From contig NZ_JYNN01000026.1 in NCBI RefSeq assembly GCF_000934765.1, forward strand, positions 1 to 36,608: a stretch of DNA of 36,608 nt, written 5' to 3'. Source of the DNA: Thiomicrospira microaerophila (lineage in GTDB: Bacteria; Pseudomonadota; Gammaproteobacteria; Thiomicrospirales; Thiomicrospiraceae). Positions 24,779-35,378 of this stretch are shown one piece after another. The notes beneath the pieces are model-generated. The model was not told the origin of the DNA. It saw nothing but the letters and a program-made list of their open reading frames with translations, and ran no database searches. The stretch's first letter is position 1; each line of letters opens with the position of its first letter. Position numbers and translations under genes: made by a program.

Positions 24779-24784
24779 ATTATA
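24779..24784 (-). promoter_or_regulatory. Candidate alpha-operon promoter -10
   Basis: A perfect TATAAT on the minus strand lies about 40 bp before the rpsM start in the 85-bp secY-rpsM gap. A clear -35 is lacking, and the region is very A/T-rich, so a chance match is possible. The leader would be too short for an E. coli-type S4 pseudoknot. Confidence 0.35.
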
Positions 24785-24825
24785 CTTGAAATCTAAATTT
24801 AATACTATACAAACAGTGCAAAACA

Positions 24826-26154
24826 CTATCTACCCTTAAGGTTTGCTTTTTTCATCATACTCTCATACTGACCTGACATCATATGAGACTGAATCTGTGT
24901 CATAAAATCCATGACCACAATTACAATTATAAGCAACGCTGTACCACCAAAATAAAATGGCACATTCCAATATAAGATAAGGAACTCAGGCAATAGGCAT
25001 ACGGCTGTAATATAGGCGGCGCCAGCCAGAGTTAACCTTCCCATTACACTATCAATGTAGCGCGCAGTTTGTGGACCTGGACGAATACCTGGTAGAAACG
25101 CACCAGACTTCCTCAAGTTATCTGCTGTATCTTTTGGATTAAACACAATTGCCGTGTAAAAAAAGCAAAAGAAAATTATCGCAATGGCATAAAGCATAAC
25201 ATATAAAGGCTGTCCAGGTGCAAGCGTGGTGGCGATGTCTTTCAGCCAACCCATTCCCTCTGAACTACCGAACCACCCTCCTAAAGAGGCGGGAAAAAGT
25301 ATGATACTTGAAGCAAATATAGGAGGGATAACACCAGCCATATTTAACTTAAGAGGTAGATGTCCTTCCTGACCACCATACAGCTTTCTACCTCGCATAC
25401 GTTGTGCATAGTGCACAGGTAAACGACGCTGGCCCCTCTCTACAAAAACAACAAATGCTGTTACCGCCGCAACCAACAGCAATAAAACAACAACTGTTAA
25501 CGCATGCAAAGCACCGGTATGCACTTGCTCTAAGGTACCACCCAACGCTGAGGGCAAGCCAGCAACAATACCTGCAAATATAATCAATGAAATACCATTA
25601 CCTATACCACGCTCAGTTATTTGCTCACCCAACCACATAAGAAAAATGGTTCCACTAACGAGCGTAACGACAGCTGTTAGCATAAAAATAGGACCAGGAT
25701 TTACAACTACAGGCATACCGTTGATATTTTGAGCTTGCAAGGCTATAGAAACACCTATTGCCTGAAAGGTAGCTAAAACAACCGTACCATAACGAGTATA
25801 TTGCGTTATTTTACGCCTTCCTTGCTCACCCTCTTTCTTCAACTGTTCCAACGTAGGTGATACAGCAGTTAATAACTGCATAATAATCGCAGCAGAAATA
25901 TACGGCATAATACCCAGCGCAAATATAGAAAGCCGCTCAAGTGCGCCACCAGAGAACATGTTAAACATGTCAAGGACTGTACCTCTCTGTTGATCAAACA
26001 TCGCCGCTAAGGCTATTGGATCAATTGAAGGCACAGGAATATGCGTCCCTAACCTGTAGACAATTAGCGCGCCTAGAACAAACAACAACCTAGCTTTTAA
26101 ATCACCAAGTCCTGCTTTTCCAGGCGCGTTTTGAGCTATAGAAGGACTATTCAT
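24826..26154 (-). CDS. secY: Preprotein translocase subunit SecY
   Basis: SecY is the ten-helix channel of the inner-membrane SecYEG translocon. The 442-residue product begins with a short cytosolic N-terminus, then TM1 (about 24-42, [20 protein letters not shown]). It contains the plug region after [35 protein letters not shown], and the cytosolic loops [20 protein letters not shown] and [22 protein letters not shown] that bind SecA and ribosomes. It lies 3 bp after rplO, as the last gene of the spc operon here. Confidence 0.98.
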   Translation of the reverse strand: MNSPSIAQNAPGKAGLGDLKARLLFVLGALIVYRLGTHIPVPSIDPIALAAMFDQQRGTVLDMFNMFSGGALERLSIFALGIMPYISAAIIMQLLTAVSPTLEQLKKEGEQGRRKITQYTRYGTVVLATFQAIGVSIALQAQNINGMPVVVNPGPIFMLTAVVTLVSGTIFLMWLGEQITERGIGNGISLIIFAGIVAGLPSALGGTLEQVHTGALHALTVVVLLLLVAAVTAFVVFVERGQRRLPVHYAQRMRGRKLYGGQEGHLPLKLNMAGVIPPIFASSIILFPASLGGWFGSSEGMGWLKDIATTLAPGQPLYVMLYAIAIIFFCFFYTAIVFNPKDTADNLRKSGAFLPGIRPGPQTARYIDSVMGRLTLAGAAYITAVCLLPEFLILYWNVPFYFGGTALLIIVIVVMDFMTQIQSHMMSGQYESMMKKANLKGR

Positions 26155-26157
26155 AAA

Positions 26158-26592
26158 TTACTCTTTGATAGATCCACCAGCCGAAAGAATAGCTTCTCTA
26201 GCACCAGCAGTTGCGTTAATTCCAACTAAAACAACTGGCTTTGAAATTCCACCAGAGTTTACAACCTTAACTTTCTTTGCAATTGATGGCACTAAATCAT
26301 GCGCCTTCAAAACAGTCAAATCAATTTCAGTTTCAGACAACTTGCTCAAGGCATCAAGTCTAACTTCCGCAGAAAACTTGGCCATGTGAGATGTAAAACC
26401 TACTTTAGGTAAGCGTCTTTGAATTGGCATCTGACCGCCCTCAAAGCCAACTTTATGAAACCCACCTGAACGTGACTTTTGACCTTTATGGCCACGGCCA
26501 CCCATTTTACCAAGACCAGAGCCTTGACCACGCCCTACGCGACGTCTTTCTTTCTTAGAACCATCCGCAGGTGATAATGTATTTAAAAACAT
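26158..26592 (-). CDS. rplO: 50S ribosomal protein L15
   Basis: L15 binds 23S rRNA late in 50S assembly. The 144-residue product has the glycine- and arginine-rich N-terminal extension [20 protein letters not shown] and the typical [21 protein letters not shown] block. Its ATG overlaps the rpmD stop (TAATG). secY follows after 3 bp. Confidence 0.98.
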   Translation of the reverse strand: MFLNTLSPADGSKKERRRVGRGQGSGLGKMGGRGHKGQKSRSGGFHKVGFEGGQMPIQRRLPKVGFTSHMAKFSAEVRLDALSKLSETEIDLTVLKAHDLVPSIAKKVKVVNSGGISKPVVLVGINATAGAREAILSAGGSIKE

Positions 26593-26780
26593 TAGGCTTC
26601 CTCAACTTTTAAAAGATAAGAAACTTTATTGATCATACCACGATTCTCTGGTGTATCAATCACCACTGATGAGTGATGCATACGACGCAAACCAAGCCCT
26701 GCTACACAAGCTTTGTGAGCAGGTAAACGACCAATTGTACTTTTAACAAGTGTAACTTTAATATGTTTACTTTCAGACAT
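26592..26780 (-). CDS. rpmD: 50S ribosomal protein L30
   Basis: L30 is a small 50S protein. I chose the ATG at 26780 ([14 protein letters not shown], 62 residues) because AGGTGAG lies about 4 nt upstream and the result is close to the usual 59 residues. A GTG at 26789 would add three residues and overlap rpsE by 8 nt. The conserved core is [21 protein letters not shown] and [20 protein letters not shown]. Confidence 0.95.
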   Translation of the reverse strand: MSESKHIKVTLVKSTIGRLPAHKACVAGLGLRRMHHSSVVIDTPENRGMINKVSYLLKVEEA

Positions 26781-26781
26781 A

Positions 26782-27291
26782 TTACTCACCTACAATTTCT
26801 TTAAGATTTTTGCCGCGCTTCGCTGCAATAAAATCTGGAGAATGCATTGATGACAGACCATTGACTGTCGCTCTCACAACATTTACAGGTCTTGTCGTTC
26901 CGATGCATTTAGCTAATACGTTTTTAACGCCCGCTGCTTCCAACACAGAACGCATTGGACCACCCGCAATGACACCCGTACCTTCTGATGCAGGAAGCAT
27001 AACAATCTTGGCAGCACCTTGCTCAAAACTAATAGGGTACTCTAACGTTCCATTAGTTAAATGAATATTTTGCATGTTTCTGCGCGCTTGCTCCATAGCT
27101 TTCTTGATCGCAACAGGCACTTCACTGGCTTTACCACTACCAAAACCGACACGACCATCACCATCACCCACTACTGTTAAAGCAGAAAATGAGAATACAC
27201 GACCGCCCTTTACAACTTTTGCTACGCGGCGCACAGAGACTAATTTTTCAATTAAACCATCTTGACCGTCTTGCATTTCATGTGAAGACAT
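26782..27291 (-). CDS. rpsE: 30S ribosomal protein S5
   Basis: S5 sits at the 30S mRNA entry and helps decoding fidelity. The 169-residue product has the double-stranded RNA-binding-like N-terminal region [20 protein letters not shown], the loop [20 protein letters not shown] and [19 protein letters not shown]. The start [12 protein letters not shown] is acidic. It lies between rplR and rpmD in the spc order. Confidence 0.98.
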   Translation of the reverse strand: MSSHEMQDGQDGLIEKLVSVRRVAKVVKGGRVFSFSALTVVGDGDGRVGFGSGKASEVPVAIKKAMEQARRNMQNIHLTNGTLEYPISFEQGAAKIVMLPASEGTGVIAGGPMRSVLEAAGVKNVLAKCIGTTRPVNVVRATVNGLSSMHSPDFIAAKRGKNLKEIVGE

Positions 27292-27305
27292 ATTAAACCC
27301 TTTCC

Positions 27306-27659
27306 TTAAAACTCTAAACCGTTCTCACGTGCTGCATCTGCTAACACTTGCACACGTCCATGGTACTTGAAACCAGAACGGTCAAACGCAACCTTAGTCA
27401 CACCTGCTGACTTTGCTTTTTCTGCGATAGACTTACCTACCACGATAGCTGCTTCTTTGTTTCCGGTATACTTAACTTGACTTTTTACATCAGCCTGCAC
27501 GGTAGAGCTAGATGCAAGCACACTTGCACCATCAGCAGAAATCAACTGAACATAAATATGCTTAGATGTCTTATTGACACACAATCTTGGCATATTTAAA
27601 TCAGATATTTTAGCACGGGTCTTTTTTGCTCTACGAAGCCTAGCTTGTTTGCTATCCAT
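27306..27659 (-). CDS. rplR: 50S ribosomal protein L18
   Basis: L18 binds 5S rRNA with L5 and L25 in the central protuberance. The 117-residue product begins [18 protein letters not shown], has [16 protein letters not shown], and ends with the signature [20 protein letters not shown]. It is the same length as the E. coli protein and sits between rplF and rpsE. Confidence 0.98.
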   Translation of the reverse strand: MDSKQARLRRAKKTRAKISDLNMPRLCVNKTSKHIYVQLISADGASVLASSSTVQADVKSQVKYTGNKEAAIVVGKSIAEKAKSAGVTKVAFDRSGFKYHGRVQVLADAARENGLEF

Positions 27660-27674
27660 ATAAAAATCCCTATC

Positions 27675-28208
27675 TTATTTCTTCTTGGCTTCTTTACGAA
27701 GAATTCTTTCATCGGCATACTTAACACCTTTACCTTTATAAGGCTCAGGAGGTCTGTATCCACGTACTTGAGCTGCAACCTGACCAACGGCCTGCTTATC
27801 AGCACCACGAATAATAATCTCTGTTTGCGTCGGTGTTTCAGCCGTCACACCCTCAGGCAACTGATGGGCAACGGGGTGCGAGAAACCAAGTGTCAGATTA
27901 ATAACATTACCCTGAACCTGAGCACGATAACCTACACCCACTAACTGTAGCTTTTTCTCAAAACCTTGCGAAACGCCAGTAACCATATTACTCACAATAG
28001 CACGCGCGGTACCTGCTTGAGACCAACCATCAATCGCTTTTCCAGCAGGCTCAAAGCTAATAACACCGTCAACATTTTGAACCTTAACCGAGGTATTAAT
28101 TTTACAATTTAAACTTCCCTTCGGCCCCTTAACGGCAACATCTACACCGTTAATTGACAACTCAACACCTTTTGGCAGAGTAACAGGAGACTTTGCAATT
28201 CTAGACAT
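27675..28208 (-). CDS. rplF: 50S ribosomal protein L6
   Basis: L6 supports the factor-binding site of the 50S subunit. I start it at 28208 ([14 protein letters not shown], 177 residues) because AGGAG lies 7 nt upstream and the result matches the family length. A longer frame reaches 28235 inside rpsH but has no conserved sequence. The C-terminal signature is [19 protein letters not shown]. Confidence 0.97.
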   Translation of the reverse strand: MSRIAKSPVTLPKGVELSINGVDVAVKGPKGSLNCKINTSVKVQNVDGVISFEPAGKAIDGWSQAGTARAIVSNMVTGVSQGFEKKLQLVGVGYRAQVQGNVINLTLGFSHPVAHQLPEGVTAETPTQTEIIIRGADKQAVGQVAAQVRGYRPPEPYKGKGVKYADERILRKEAKKK

Positions 28209-28219
28209 TGTAAAACTCC

Positions 28220-28615
28220 TTATGCGACATAGCAAAGTATCTCACCGCCAACGCCCTGAATACGAGCTTCGCGATCAGACAAAATGCCTTTTGAAGTTGA
28301 CACCACAGCCACACCTAAGCCACCAATTACTTTTGGTAACTCGTCTTTGTTTTTGTAAACACGAAGACCTGGGCGACTAACACGTTTTAGCAATTCAATT
28401 ACTGGCTTGCCCTGATAGTATTTTAAATCAATAGACAACATTGACTTACCATCTGTATTAACTACCTTATAAGAAGAAACATAACCTTCATCAGCTAACA
28501 ATTTTGCTAAAGCTGTTTTCAACTTTGAAGAAGGCATGCTTACATTTTCATGGCCAGCCATTTGGCCATTGCGAATACGGGTTAACATATCCGCGATTGG
28601 ATCAGACATACTCAT
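28220..28615 (-). CDS. rpsH: 30S ribosomal protein S8
   Basis: S8 binds helix 21 of 16S rRNA, and in E. coli it represses the spc operon. The 131-residue product begins [20 protein letters not shown], has [19 protein letters not shown], and ends with the rRNA-binding segment [25 protein letters not shown]. It sits between rpsN and rplF. Confidence 0.98.
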   Translation of the reverse strand: MSMSDPIADMLTRIRNGQMAGHENVSMPSSKLKTALAKLLADEGYVSSYKVVNTDGKSMLSIDLKYYQGKPVIELLKRVSRPGLRVYKNKDELPKVIGGLGVAVVSTSKGILSDREARIQGVGGEILCYVA

Positions 28616-28624
28616 ACTTTAATC

Positions 28625-28930
28625 CTACCAACTTGCTTTTCTTAAACCAGGAACATCGCCCTGCATTGCATATAAACGTAACATGTTACGTGACAATCCA
28701 AACTTACTGTAAACACCGTGCGGTCTACCCGTCAACCTACAACGCTTACGCTGCCTAACGGGTGATGCATTACGTGGAAGTTTACCAAGTTTATCCATTG
28801 CATCCATTCTCTCGTCATAAGACAGTGACATATCAACAGACTTTGCTTTAAGCTCTTCACGCTTTCCAGCGAACTTTGCAACTGTTTTCGCACGCTTTGC
28901 TTCGCGCTGAATCATTGAAGTTTTAGCCAT
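28625..28930 (-). CDS. rpsN: 30S ribosomal protein S14
   Basis: S14 is a late-assembling protein of the 30S head. The 101-residue product is the long, zinc-independent form. It lacks the CxxC pairs of the short form and ends [20 protein letters not shown] followed by [23 protein letters not shown]. It lies between rplE and rpsH. Confidence 0.98.
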   Translation of the reverse strand: MAKTSMIQREAKRAKTVAKFAGKREELKAKSVDMSLSYDERMDAMDKLGKLPRNASPVRQRKRCRLTGRPHGVYSKFGLSRNMLRLYAMQGDVPGLRKASW

Positions 28931-28941
28931 TAGAAACCTCT

Positions 28942-29481
28942 TTATTTTTTAAACGGAAAGTTGAGCGCCTCTAATAAGGCTTTTGCTTCCGCATCACTAG
29001 CTGCTGTGGTTGCAATATTAATATCCATACCACGCATCATGTCTACTTTTTCAAATTCAATTTCGGGGAAAATAATTTGCTCTTTTACACCCAATGTGTA
29101 ATTCCCACGACCATCAAATGCTTTAGGGTTTACACCGCGGAAGTCACGAACCCTTGGTAACGAAATATTAATAAGCTTATCTAAAAACTCATACATTCTT
29201 TCGCCACGCAAAGTCACTTTACATCCAATAGGCCAGCCTTGACGAACCTTAAAACCAGCAACTGACTTACGCGCCAATGTTTTAACTGGTTTTTGTCCAG
29301 CGATAGCTTCCATATCAGCCACTGCATTGTCGAGCACTTTCTTATCAGCGAGCGCGGCACCCACACCCATGTTAATCGTTATTTTTGTTACTTTTGGGGC
29401 CTGCATAACAGACTTGTAACCAAATTGCTCAACTAGCTTAGATACAACTTGATCTTTATAAAATTGCTTTAATCTTGCCAT
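28942..29481 (-). CDS. rplE: 50S ribosomal protein L5
   Basis: L5 binds 5S rRNA and contacts the P-site tRNA and the 30S head. The 179-residue product begins [27 protein letters not shown] when the segments are joined, and has [53 protein letters not shown] and [16 protein letters not shown]. Its length equals E. coli L5. Confidence 0.98.
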   Translation of the reverse strand: MARLKQFYKDQVVSKLVEQFGYKSVMQAPKVTKITINMGVGAALADKKVLDNAVADMEAIAGQKPVKTLARKSVAGFKVRQGWPIGCKVTLRGERMYEFLDKLINISLPRVRDFRGVNPKAFDGRGNYTLGVKEQIIFPEIEFEKVDMMRGMDINIATTAASDAEAKALLEALNFPFKK

Positions 29482-29494
29482 CTTTATAACCTAA

Positions 29495-29809
29495 TTAAGC
29501 ATCAACAGCTTTGTTTGTAGACTTGAAGAACCTGACCTTCACTTCATTTTCTATACGAAAACCTATGCGATCAGCCTTTTGCGTTTCAGGATTAAATAAA
29601 GCAACATTAGAAATGTGTATTGGCATTTCTTTACTCACTATACCACCTTGAGACCCTGTCATTGGGTTGGCTTTTGTATGTTTTTTGACAATATTTACAC
29701 CCTCAACAAGAACGCGGTCATTTTCAAAAAACTTTGCAACCGAACCTTTTTTACCCTTGTCTTTACCAGCAAGGATTATGACCTCATCACCTTTTTTCAA
29801 ACGATTCAT
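29495..29809 (-). CDS. rplX: 50S ribosomal protein L24
   Basis: L24 is an early assembly initiator of the 50S subunit. The 104-residue product has an N-terminal KOW motif ([19 protein letters not shown]) and the following [24 protein letters not shown]. It lies 12 bp after rplN and 13 bp before rplE. Confidence 0.98.
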   Translation of the reverse strand: MNRLKKGDEVIILAGKDKGKKGSVAKFFENDRVLVEGVNIVKKHTKANPMTGSQGGIVSKEMPIHISNVALFNPETQKADRIGFRIENEVKVRFFKSTNKAVDA

Positions 29810-29821
29810 ATCATCTTCCTA

Positions 29822-30190
29822 TTACAATACTTCTGGCGCCAACGAGACGATTTTCATAAACTTCTCATTACGCAACTCACGAGTAACTGGCCCAAAAATA
29901 CGTGTTCCAATTGGCTGCTCTTTGTTATTTAACATAACAGCCGCATTATCATCAAACTTGATCAGTGAACCATCTTGACGCCTAACACCCTTTGCTGTTC
30001 TTACAACAACGGCAGTATAAACATCACCCTTCTTAACCTTACCACGTGGTGACGCTTCTTTAACAGAAACTTTAATTGTATCTCCAACGCTTGCATAACG
30101 TCGTTTAGATCCACCAAGAACCTTTATACACATCACACGCTTTGCGCCTGAATTATCAGCCACTTCTAAAATTGTTTGCATTTGAATCAT
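29822..30190 (-). CDS. rplN: 50S ribosomal protein L14
   Basis: L14 lies at the subunit interface and contacts 16S rRNA. The 122-residue product begins [20 protein letters not shown], contains [20 protein letters not shown] and ends [20 protein letters not shown] plus LAPEVL. The TTTGGAG ribosome-binding site is clear. It is the first gene of the spc operon, after a 129-bp gap holding a candidate promoter. Confidence 0.98.
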   Translation of the reverse strand: MIQMQTILEVADNSGAKRVMCIKVLGGSKRRYASVGDTIKVSVKEASPRGKVKKGDVYTAVVVRTAKGVRRQDGSLIKFDDNAAVMLNNKEQPIGTRIFGPVTRELRNEKFMKIVSLAPEVL

Positions 30191-30233
30191 AGCGGTACTC
30201 CAAAATAAATGCTTTCAAACCGCGAAAAAATAA

Positions 30234-30242
30234 ATCATAGCA
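30234..30242 (-). promoter_or_regulatory. Candidate spc-operon promoter
   Basis: The minus strand reads TGCTATGAT, an extended -10, about 44 bp before rplN. With a 17-bp spacer the -35 is TAGTCA (4 of 6 consensus bases). The position equals that of the known E. coli Pspc, between rpsQ and rplN. Confidence 0.55.
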
Positions 30243-30246
30243 CAAA

Positions 30247-30293
30247 AACCACTGAATGACTAGTACCAATTTGGCTTGGTCAATCCAGCGGTT
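30247..30293 (-). terminator. Hairpin at the S10/spc boundary
   Basis: The minus strand forms an imperfect stem: AACCGCTGGAT pairs with ATTCAGTGGTT, with two G-U wobbles, and continues inward around CCAAGCCAAATTGG. It is followed by TTTTT. It resembles a terminator for the S10 operon and overlaps the -35 region of the candidate spc promoter. Confidence 0.5.
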
Positions 30294-30319
30294 AGATAAA
30301 GCTTAAATTTAATTATTTT

Positions 30320-30583
30320 TTAAATTTTAGCCTTTTCGTCTACAGTTAACAATGTCCATGATTTGTTTTTTGACAAAGGACGACACTCTTGTATTGTAAC
30401 AGTATCACCTACACCACAAACATTTTGCTCATCATGTGCCATTATTTTAGTAGATTTTTTAATGTATTTTTTATATTTCGAGTGTTTTACATATCTCTCG
30501 GTTAACACCGTAACCGATTTATCCATGCCATTACTAGACACAACGCCTGTTAATGTGCGAGGCTTTTTAGCTTGTTCTGACAT
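30320..30583 (-). CDS. rpsQ: 30S ribosomal protein S17
   Basis: S17 is a primary 16S rRNA binder of the lower 30S body. The 87-residue product has [20 protein letters not shown], the block [20 protein letters not shown] and the signature [20 protein letters not shown]. It is the last gene of the S10 operon, 2 bp after rpmC. Confidence 0.98.
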   Translation of the reverse strand: MSEQAKKPRTLTGVVSSNGMDKSVTVLTERYVKHSKYKKYIKKSTKIMAHDEQNVCGVGDTVTIQECRPLSKNKSWTLLTVDEKAKI

Positions 30584-30585
30584 AA

Positions 30586-30777
30586 TTAATTACCTACTTT
30601 TTCACGAACAATAGTCTTTACACGAGCAATAGAACGCTTAACAGACTTTAATTTTGCTGTGCTAGCAAGCTGACCTGTAGCATTTTGCATTCTTAAATTA
30701 AACTGCTCTTTCAATAAAGACAATAACTCTTCATTTAACTGCTCTGGTGTTTTTTCTCTTAAATCTTTTGCTGTCAT
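30586..30777 (-). CDS. rpmC: 50S ribosomal protein L29
   Basis: L29 sits beside the exit tunnel and helps dock trigger factor and SRP. The 63-residue product is two helices: [20 protein letters not shown] and a second with [16 protein letters not shown] and [11 protein letters not shown]. It is 1 bp from rplP and 2 bp from rpsQ. Confidence 0.97.
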   Translation of the reverse strand: MTAKDLREKTPEQLNEELLSLLKEQFNLRMQNATGQLASTAKLKSVKRSIARVKTIVREKVGN

Positions 30778-30778
30778 T

Positions 30779-31192
30779 TTACATCACCGTTCTTGTTACA
30801 AACTGAGTTTTAAATGGCAACTTTGCAGCGGCTAAACTGAATGCTTGTCTGGCCAAACTCTCGTTAACACCCTGAACTTCATATAGGACACGACCCGGCT
30901 GTATTTGAGCAACCCAGTACTCAACACTTCCCTTACCTTTACCCATACGAACTTCTAGTGGCTTACTTGTAATTGGCTTATCTGGAAAAACTCGAATCCA
31001 GATTTTACCACCTCTTTTTATGTGACGCGTCATAGCACGACGTGCAGATTCAATTTGACGAGAGGTTAAACGACCACGCTCGGTAGCCTTTAAACCAAAC
31101 TCACCAAAGCTAACCTTGCATCCCGTTTGAGCCAATCCACGATTGCGTCCTTTCTGGACTTTTCTAAACTTAGTACGCTTCGGCATTAACAT
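30779..31192 (-). CDS. rplP: 50S ribosomal protein L16
   Basis: L16 positions the A-site tRNA near the peptidyl transferase centre. The 137-residue product begins [20 protein letters not shown], has [20 protein letters not shown] and the [20 protein letters not shown] loop. It is one residue longer than E. coli L16. It lies between rpsC and rpmC. Confidence 0.98.
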   Translation of the reverse strand: MLMPKRTKFRKVQKGRNRGLAQTGCKVSFGEFGLKATERGRLTSRQIESARRAMTRHIKRGGKIWIRVFPDKPITSKPLEVRMGKGKGSVEYWVAQIQPGRVLYEVQGVNESLARQAFSLAAAKLPFKTQFVTRTVM

Positions 31193-31206
31193 GGTTATTA
31201 ATCCTT

Positions 31207-31893
31207 TTATTTACGGTTTTTCTTAGCTTTAGGCTGGGTTTTGTCTTCTTTCATCATAGAAATTTTTTCCAATTTCTCGCCATGGAAGATCCAAACCTTA
31301 ACACCTAACTTACCGTAGGTTGTATCTGCTTCAAATGTAGAATAATCAATATCAGCCCTAAACGTATGTAATGGAACACGACCTTCACGATACCATTCCG
31401 TACGAGCAATATCCGCTCCATTCAAACGCCCAGCAATAGCAACCTTAATGCCTTGTGCACCTAAACGCATTGCATTTCCAACAGCACGCTTCATTGCACG
31501 TCTAAACTGAATTCTCTTTTCAAGCTGCTGCGCAATGCTTTCTGCAACTAATTTAGCATCAAGCTCTGGCTTCTTAACTTCTTCGATATTGATATTAACT
31601 GGCAAGCCTGTTTTTTTCATCAAATCTAATTTTAGCTTTTCAATATCTTCGCCTTTCTTGCCAATAACAACACCAGGGCGTGCGGTATGAACCGTGACCC
31701 TAATACCATTAGCAACACGCTCAATATTTATTTTACTTACTGATGCATGACTTAATTTTTTATTAAGCTCTTGCCTAATTTCGATATCACTCACCAAGAA
31801 ATCGGAATAATTTTTGCTATCTGCATACCAGCGTGAATTCCAATCTTTTGTTATACCTAGACGGATACCGATAGGATGTACTTTTTGACCCAT
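31207..31893 (-). CDS. rpsC: 30S ribosomal protein S3
   Basis: S3 lines the mRNA entry tunnel of the 30S head. The 228-residue product begins [20 protein letters not shown], has a KH domain with [13 protein letters not shown], and the C-terminal GCLNGAD-type segment here reads [21 protein letters not shown] lysine-rich tail follows ([11 protein letters not shown]). It sits between rplV and rplP. Confidence 0.98.
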   Translation of the reverse strand: MGQKVHPIGIRLGITKDWNSRWYADSKNYSDFLVSDIEIRQELNKKLSHASVSKINIERVANGIRVTVHTARPGVVIGKKGEDIEKLKLDLMKKTGLPVNINIEEVKKPELDAKLVAESIAQQLEKRIQFRRAMKRAVGNAMRLGAQGIKVAIAGRLNGADIARTEWYREGRVPLHTFRADIDYSTFEADTTYGKLGVKVWIFHGEKLEKISMMKEDKTQPKAKKNRK

Positions 31894-31904
31894 TCTGGCT
31901 CTCC

Positions 31905-32237
31905 TTATTTCTCGCCAACAGTAACAGTAATGTGACTCATACGCTTAACAATACGATTACCTCGACCTTTAGCTCTGGCTCTCATGCGCTTCATTAACGG
32001 ACCTTCATCAACAAAAACAGCTGTCACCTTTAGCTCATCAATATCGGCACCCTCATTGTTTTCAGCATTTGCTATCGCAGAACCCAAGACCTTCTTCATT
32101 AAATCAGAAGCTTTCTTATTACTGAACGTAAGAATATTTACTGCAGACTCAACATCTTTACCTCGGATCAAATCCGCCACTAAACGTGCTTTCTGAGGAG
32201 AGATTCGAGCGAATTTATGTGTTGCACTAACTTGCAT
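31905..32237 (-). CDS. rplV: 50S ribosomal protein L22
   Basis: L22 extends a beta-hairpin into the nascent-peptide exit tunnel. The 110-residue product has [40 protein letters not shown], the tunnel hairpin tip [20 protein letters not shown] and HITVTVGEK. It has the E. coli length and shows no insertion in the loop linked to macrolide resistance. Confidence 0.98.
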   Translation of the reverse strand: MQVSATHKFARISPQKARLVADLIRGKDVESAVNILTFSNKKASDLMKKVLGSAIANAENNEGADIDELKVTAVFVDEGPLMKRMRARAKGRGNRIVKRMSHITVTVGEK

Positions 32238-32250
32238 TTCTATCTCCTAA

Positions 32251-32526
<276 letters not shown>

Positions 32527-32537
32527 TCTGTCCTTCC

Positions 32538-33368
32538 TTATTTACTGTTTCTACGGCGTACAATCATATTATTAGTACGCTTATTGCTTCTGGTTTTCTT
32601 GCCCTTCGTTGGCACACCCCAAGGTGTTACAGGATGACGCCCACCAGAAGTACGTCCTTCACCACCACCATGCGGATGGTCAACAGGGTTCATAGCTACA
32701 CCACGAACTGTCGGACGAACACCACGCCACCGCTTAGCACCGGCTTTACCTAGCTTTTTAAGATTATGCTCTGTATTACCAACCTCACCCACTGTTGCAC
32801 GGCAATCTACATGAATCTTACGCATCTCACCAGAACGCAATTTAAGCAATGCATACGCACCCTCTTTGCCTGCAACCTGCACATAAGCACCTGCACTACG
32901 TGCAATCTGCGCACCTTTTCCAGGACGCATTTCAACCGCATGCACCACCGTACCCACAGGAATATTTCTTAGTGGCAACGTGTTACCCACTTTAATTGAG
33001 GCAGCAGAGCCAGACTCTATCACATCACCTGCAGCAAGATTTCGAGGCGCTAAAATATATGCACGCTCACCATCAGCATAACAAACTAAAGCAATATTGG
33101 CCGTTCTATTTGGATCATACTCCAAACGCTCTACGGTAGCAGGAATACCATCTTTGCTTCGTTTAAAGTCAACCAAACGATAGTGCTGCTTGTGGCCGCC
33201 GCCATTATGGCGAACAGTTATACGACCGTTATTATTACGCCCACCTTTCTTTGACTTCTTCTCTAGCAAAGGTGCGTAAGGCTCGCCTTTATGCAAAGAA
33301 GGCTCAACAATCTGAACGACAAAGCGACGCCCAGGAGAAGTTGGTTTTGATTTTTTGATAATCGCCAT
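32538..33368 (-). CDS. rplB: 50S ribosomal protein L2
   Basis: L2 is needed for subunit joining and peptidyl transfer. The 276-residue product has the N-terminal GRRFVVQ segment, [20 protein letters not shown] and [20 protein letters not shown]. The C-terminal signature [20 protein letters not shown] contains the conserved His near residue 230. It follows rplW by 10 bp. Confidence 0.98.
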   Translation of the reverse strand: MAIIKKSKPTSPGRRFVVQIVEPSLHKGEPYAPLLEKKSKKGGRNNNGRITVRHNGGGHKQHYRLVDFKRSKDGIPATVERLEYDPNRTANIALVCYADGERAYILAPRNLAAGDVIESGSAASIKVGNTLPLRNIPVGTVVHAVEMRPGKGAQIARSAGAYVQVAGKEGAYALLKLRSGEMRKIHVDCRATVGEVGNTEHNLKKLGKAGAKRWRGVRPTVRGVAMNPVDHPHGGGEGRTSGGRHPVTPWGVPTKGKKTRSNKRTNNMIVRRRNSK

Positions 33369-33378
33369 TTAAAACTCC

Positions 33379-33675
33379 TTATTCACCAGACACAAAGTCA
33401 AGTTCTTGACCAGCCATGAGTCGGACGACAGCTTTTCTGCTACCACTACGAACACCTTGGCGGCCTTTAAATATCTTGCGCTTACCTTTTTGATTAAGCA
33501 CATTGACAGACTGAACCTTTACATTAAACAAGGACTCAACTGCTAACTTTACTTCTTGCTTTGTCGCATCAGGCGTAACCTTAAAGACATACTGTGACTG
33601 AGACTCAGCTAAAAGTGAGCTCTTCTCAGAAACATGCGGCGCTAACAAAACTTTTAATAAACGCTCTTGACTCAT
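33379..33675 (-). CDS. rplW: 50S ribosomal protein L23
   Basis: L23 is at the exit tunnel and docks trigger factor and SRP. The 98-residue product has [40 protein letters not shown] and a basic hairpin [12 protein letters not shown]. Its ATG overlaps the rplD stop by 4 nt (ATGA), suggesting coupled translation. Confidence 0.98.
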   Translation of the reverse strand: MSQERLLKVLLAPHVSEKSSLLAESQSQYVFKVTPDATKQEVKLAVESLFNVKVQSVNVLNQKGKRKIFKGRQGVRSGSRKAVVRLMAGQELDFVSGE

Positions 33676-34292
33676 GCAAACTTCTCCTCTAACTGCTTAA
33701 CAGCGCCCTGCGTAAGTATTACGCTTTTAAAACCTACAAGGCTTAGCGGATCAATAGAAGCAACATCCGTCACGTCTGCTTTGTATATATTTCTTGAAGA
33801 AAGATACAAATATTCATCAAAAGCCTCTGTCACTACCAATGCATCAGTAACACCAAGCATCGCTAACTTACTCTTAAATTCACGCGTTTTAGGTGCATCG
33901 ACCTTGAAGTCATCAACAACAATTAAACGCTCAGTACGGCTTAGCTCACTTAAAATAGAACGCATAGCGGCGCGATACATTTTTTTATTCACTTTCTGCG
34001 AAAAGTCACGATTATGACCTGGAAAAGCACGGCCACCGCCAACCCATATCGGGCTACGAATTGTACCAGCTCTTGCACGCCCTGTGCCTTTTTGACGCCA
34101 TGGCTTAATACCACCACCACGTACTTCAGATCTCGTTTTTTGTGACTTAGTACCAGAACGCGCTCCAGCCATATAAGCTACCACGACCTGATGAACCAAG
34201 GATTCGTTAAAATCAACACCGAAAACAGCCTCTGAAACATTAACCATGCCAGAATTTGCTCCAGTGGCTAGCTCAATCATTTTCAATTCCAT
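33672..34292 (-). CDS. rplD: 50S ribosomal protein L4
   Basis: L4 lines the exit tunnel, and in E. coli it represses its own S10 operon. I start it at 34292 ([15 protein letters not shown], 206 residues) because AAGGTG lies 7 nt upstream, it follows the rplC stop by 10 bp, and it matches the family N-terminus. A longer frame to 34391 only runs inside rplC. Signatures: [40 protein letters not shown] and [20 protein letters not shown]. Confidence 0.97.
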   Translation of the reverse strand: MELKMIELATGANSGMVNVSEAVFGVDFNESLVHQVVVAYMAGARSGTKSQKTRSEVRGGGIKPWRQKGTGRARAGTIRSPIWVGGGRAFPGHNRDFSQKVNKKMYRAAMRSILSELSRTERLIVVDDFKVDAPKTREFKSKLAMLGVTDALVVTEAFDEYLYLSSRNIYKADVTDVASIDPLSLVGFKSVILTQGAVKQLEEKFA

Positions 34293-34302
34293 AGCGCCCA
34301 CC

Positions 34303-34938
34303 TTACTTAACTGCTTTACGCACAATAACAGTACTACCCTTGGCACCAGGAACCGCTCCCTTAACCAATAGCAAACCATTTTCGACATCAACGCGAACGA
34401 CTTGTAAATTTAAAGTTGTTTGACGAACATCACCCATGTGACCCGCCATTTTCTTACCTTTAAACACGCGCCCCGGAGTCTGGTTTTGACCGATTGAGCC
34501 AAGAACACGATGAGACAATGAATTACCATGCGTCGCATCTTGCGTTCTAAAGTTGTGGCGTTTCACACCGCCTTGAAAACCTTTACCCTTCGTTGTTCCG
34601 ATCACATCAACAACAGGAACTTCAGCAAACTTAGCAACAGTAACTTCCGCACCAACAGTATACTCAGACAGCTCATCTGCACCTAAACGAAATTCCCACA
34701 AACCTCTACCCGCCTCAACACCCGCTTTAGCAAAGTGACCTGATTCAGGCTTATTAATTCGCCCGGCGTGCTTAGATCCCGTCGTTATCTGCACAGCAGT
34801 ATAACCATCAGATTCTAATGTCTTAATTTGCGTAACCTTATTTGGCGCTACTTCTACGACTGTGACGGGAACAGAAACCCCTTCTTCATTGAAGACGCGC
34901 GTCATACCAATCTTTTTCCCAACGACACCAATATTCAT
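34303..34938 (-). CDS. rplC: 50S ribosomal protein L3
   Basis: L3 reaches the peptidyl transferase centre through a long loop. The 211-residue product begins [20 protein letters not shown] and has [20 protein letters not shown], the loop [20 protein letters not shown] with the conserved methylatable Gln, and [25 protein letters not shown] precedes the start. It lies 56 bp after rpsJ. Confidence 0.98.
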   Translation of the reverse strand: MNIGVVGKKIGMTRVFNEEGVSVPVTVVEVAPNKVTQIKTLESDGYTAVQITTGSKHAGRINKPESGHFAKAGVEAGRGLWEFRLGADELSEYTVGAEVTVAKFAEVPVVDVIGTTKGKGFQGGVKRHNFRTQDATHGNSLSHRVLGSIGQNQTPGRVFKGKKMAGHMGDVRQTTLNLQVVRVDVENGLLLVKGAVPGAKGSTVIVRKAVK

Positions 34939-34994
34939 ATTAGTTACCTCTTATTATTCGAACCAGTCATTACGATTGATGACTAAATCAATGC

Positions 34995-35306
34995 TTAACG
35001 CAATTCCAACTGAACGTCCACACCGGCTGCCAAATCAAGCTTCATAAGTGCATCTACTGTTTTATCCGTCGGATCAACAATATCTAACATGCGCTTATGT
35101 GTGCGTAATTCATACTGATCTCGCGCATCTTTATTGACATGCGGTGAAACCAGAATAGTAAAACGCTCTTTGCGTGTTGGTAGCGGTATTGGTCCGCGAA
35201 CTTGCGCACCTGTTCTTTTAGCTGTTTCCGTAATCTCTTTAGCTGACTGATCAATTAAACGATGATCAAACGCTTTCAGACGAATACGTATATTTTGAGT
35301 TGCCAT
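34995..35306 (-). CDS. rpsJ: 30S ribosomal protein S10 (NusE)
   Basis: S10 is part of the 30S head and, as NusE, pairs with NusB on boxA RNA in rRNA antitermination. The 103-residue product has [40 protein letters not shown] and [20 protein letters not shown]. It opens the S10 operon and lies directly after a hairpin plus T-tract. Confidence 0.98.
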   Translation of the reverse strand: MATQNIRIRLKAFDHRLIDQSAKEITETAKRTGAQVRGPIPLPTRKERFTILVSPHVNKDARDQYELRTHKRMLDIVDPTDKTVDALMKLDLAAGVDVQLELR

Positions 35307-35322
35307 AAACCACTTCTCGCTA

Positions 35323-35363
35323 TTTAAAAAAAATAAAAGCAGCGACTCACTAGAGTCACTGCT
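35323..35363 (-). terminator. Hairpin and T-tract between tuf and rpsJ (terminator or S10 attenuator)
   Basis: The minus strand forms an 11-bp stem (35363-35353 with 35348-35338, one G-U pair, 4-nt loop TAGT) followed directly by TTTTATTTTTTTT. It is a strong intrinsic terminator after tuf. A promoter-like sequence lies upstream of it at 35379-35407 and little room exists downstream, so it may also act as an attenuator in the S10 leader. Confidence 0.85.
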
Positions 35364-35378
35364 ATTCAGAGTTTGCGG

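Noticed and set aside
26781-26789. GTG start for L30 overlapping rpsE
   Set aside because: The ATG at 26780 has a well-placed AGGTGAG and gives the normal L30 length.
28209-28235. Longer start for L6 inside rpsH
   Set aside because: The nine extra residues are not conserved, and AGGAG precedes the downstream ATG.
34293-34391. N-terminal extension of L4 into rplC
   Set aside because: The extra 33 residues are rplC read in another frame. The downstream ATG has AAGGTG and matches L4 family starts.
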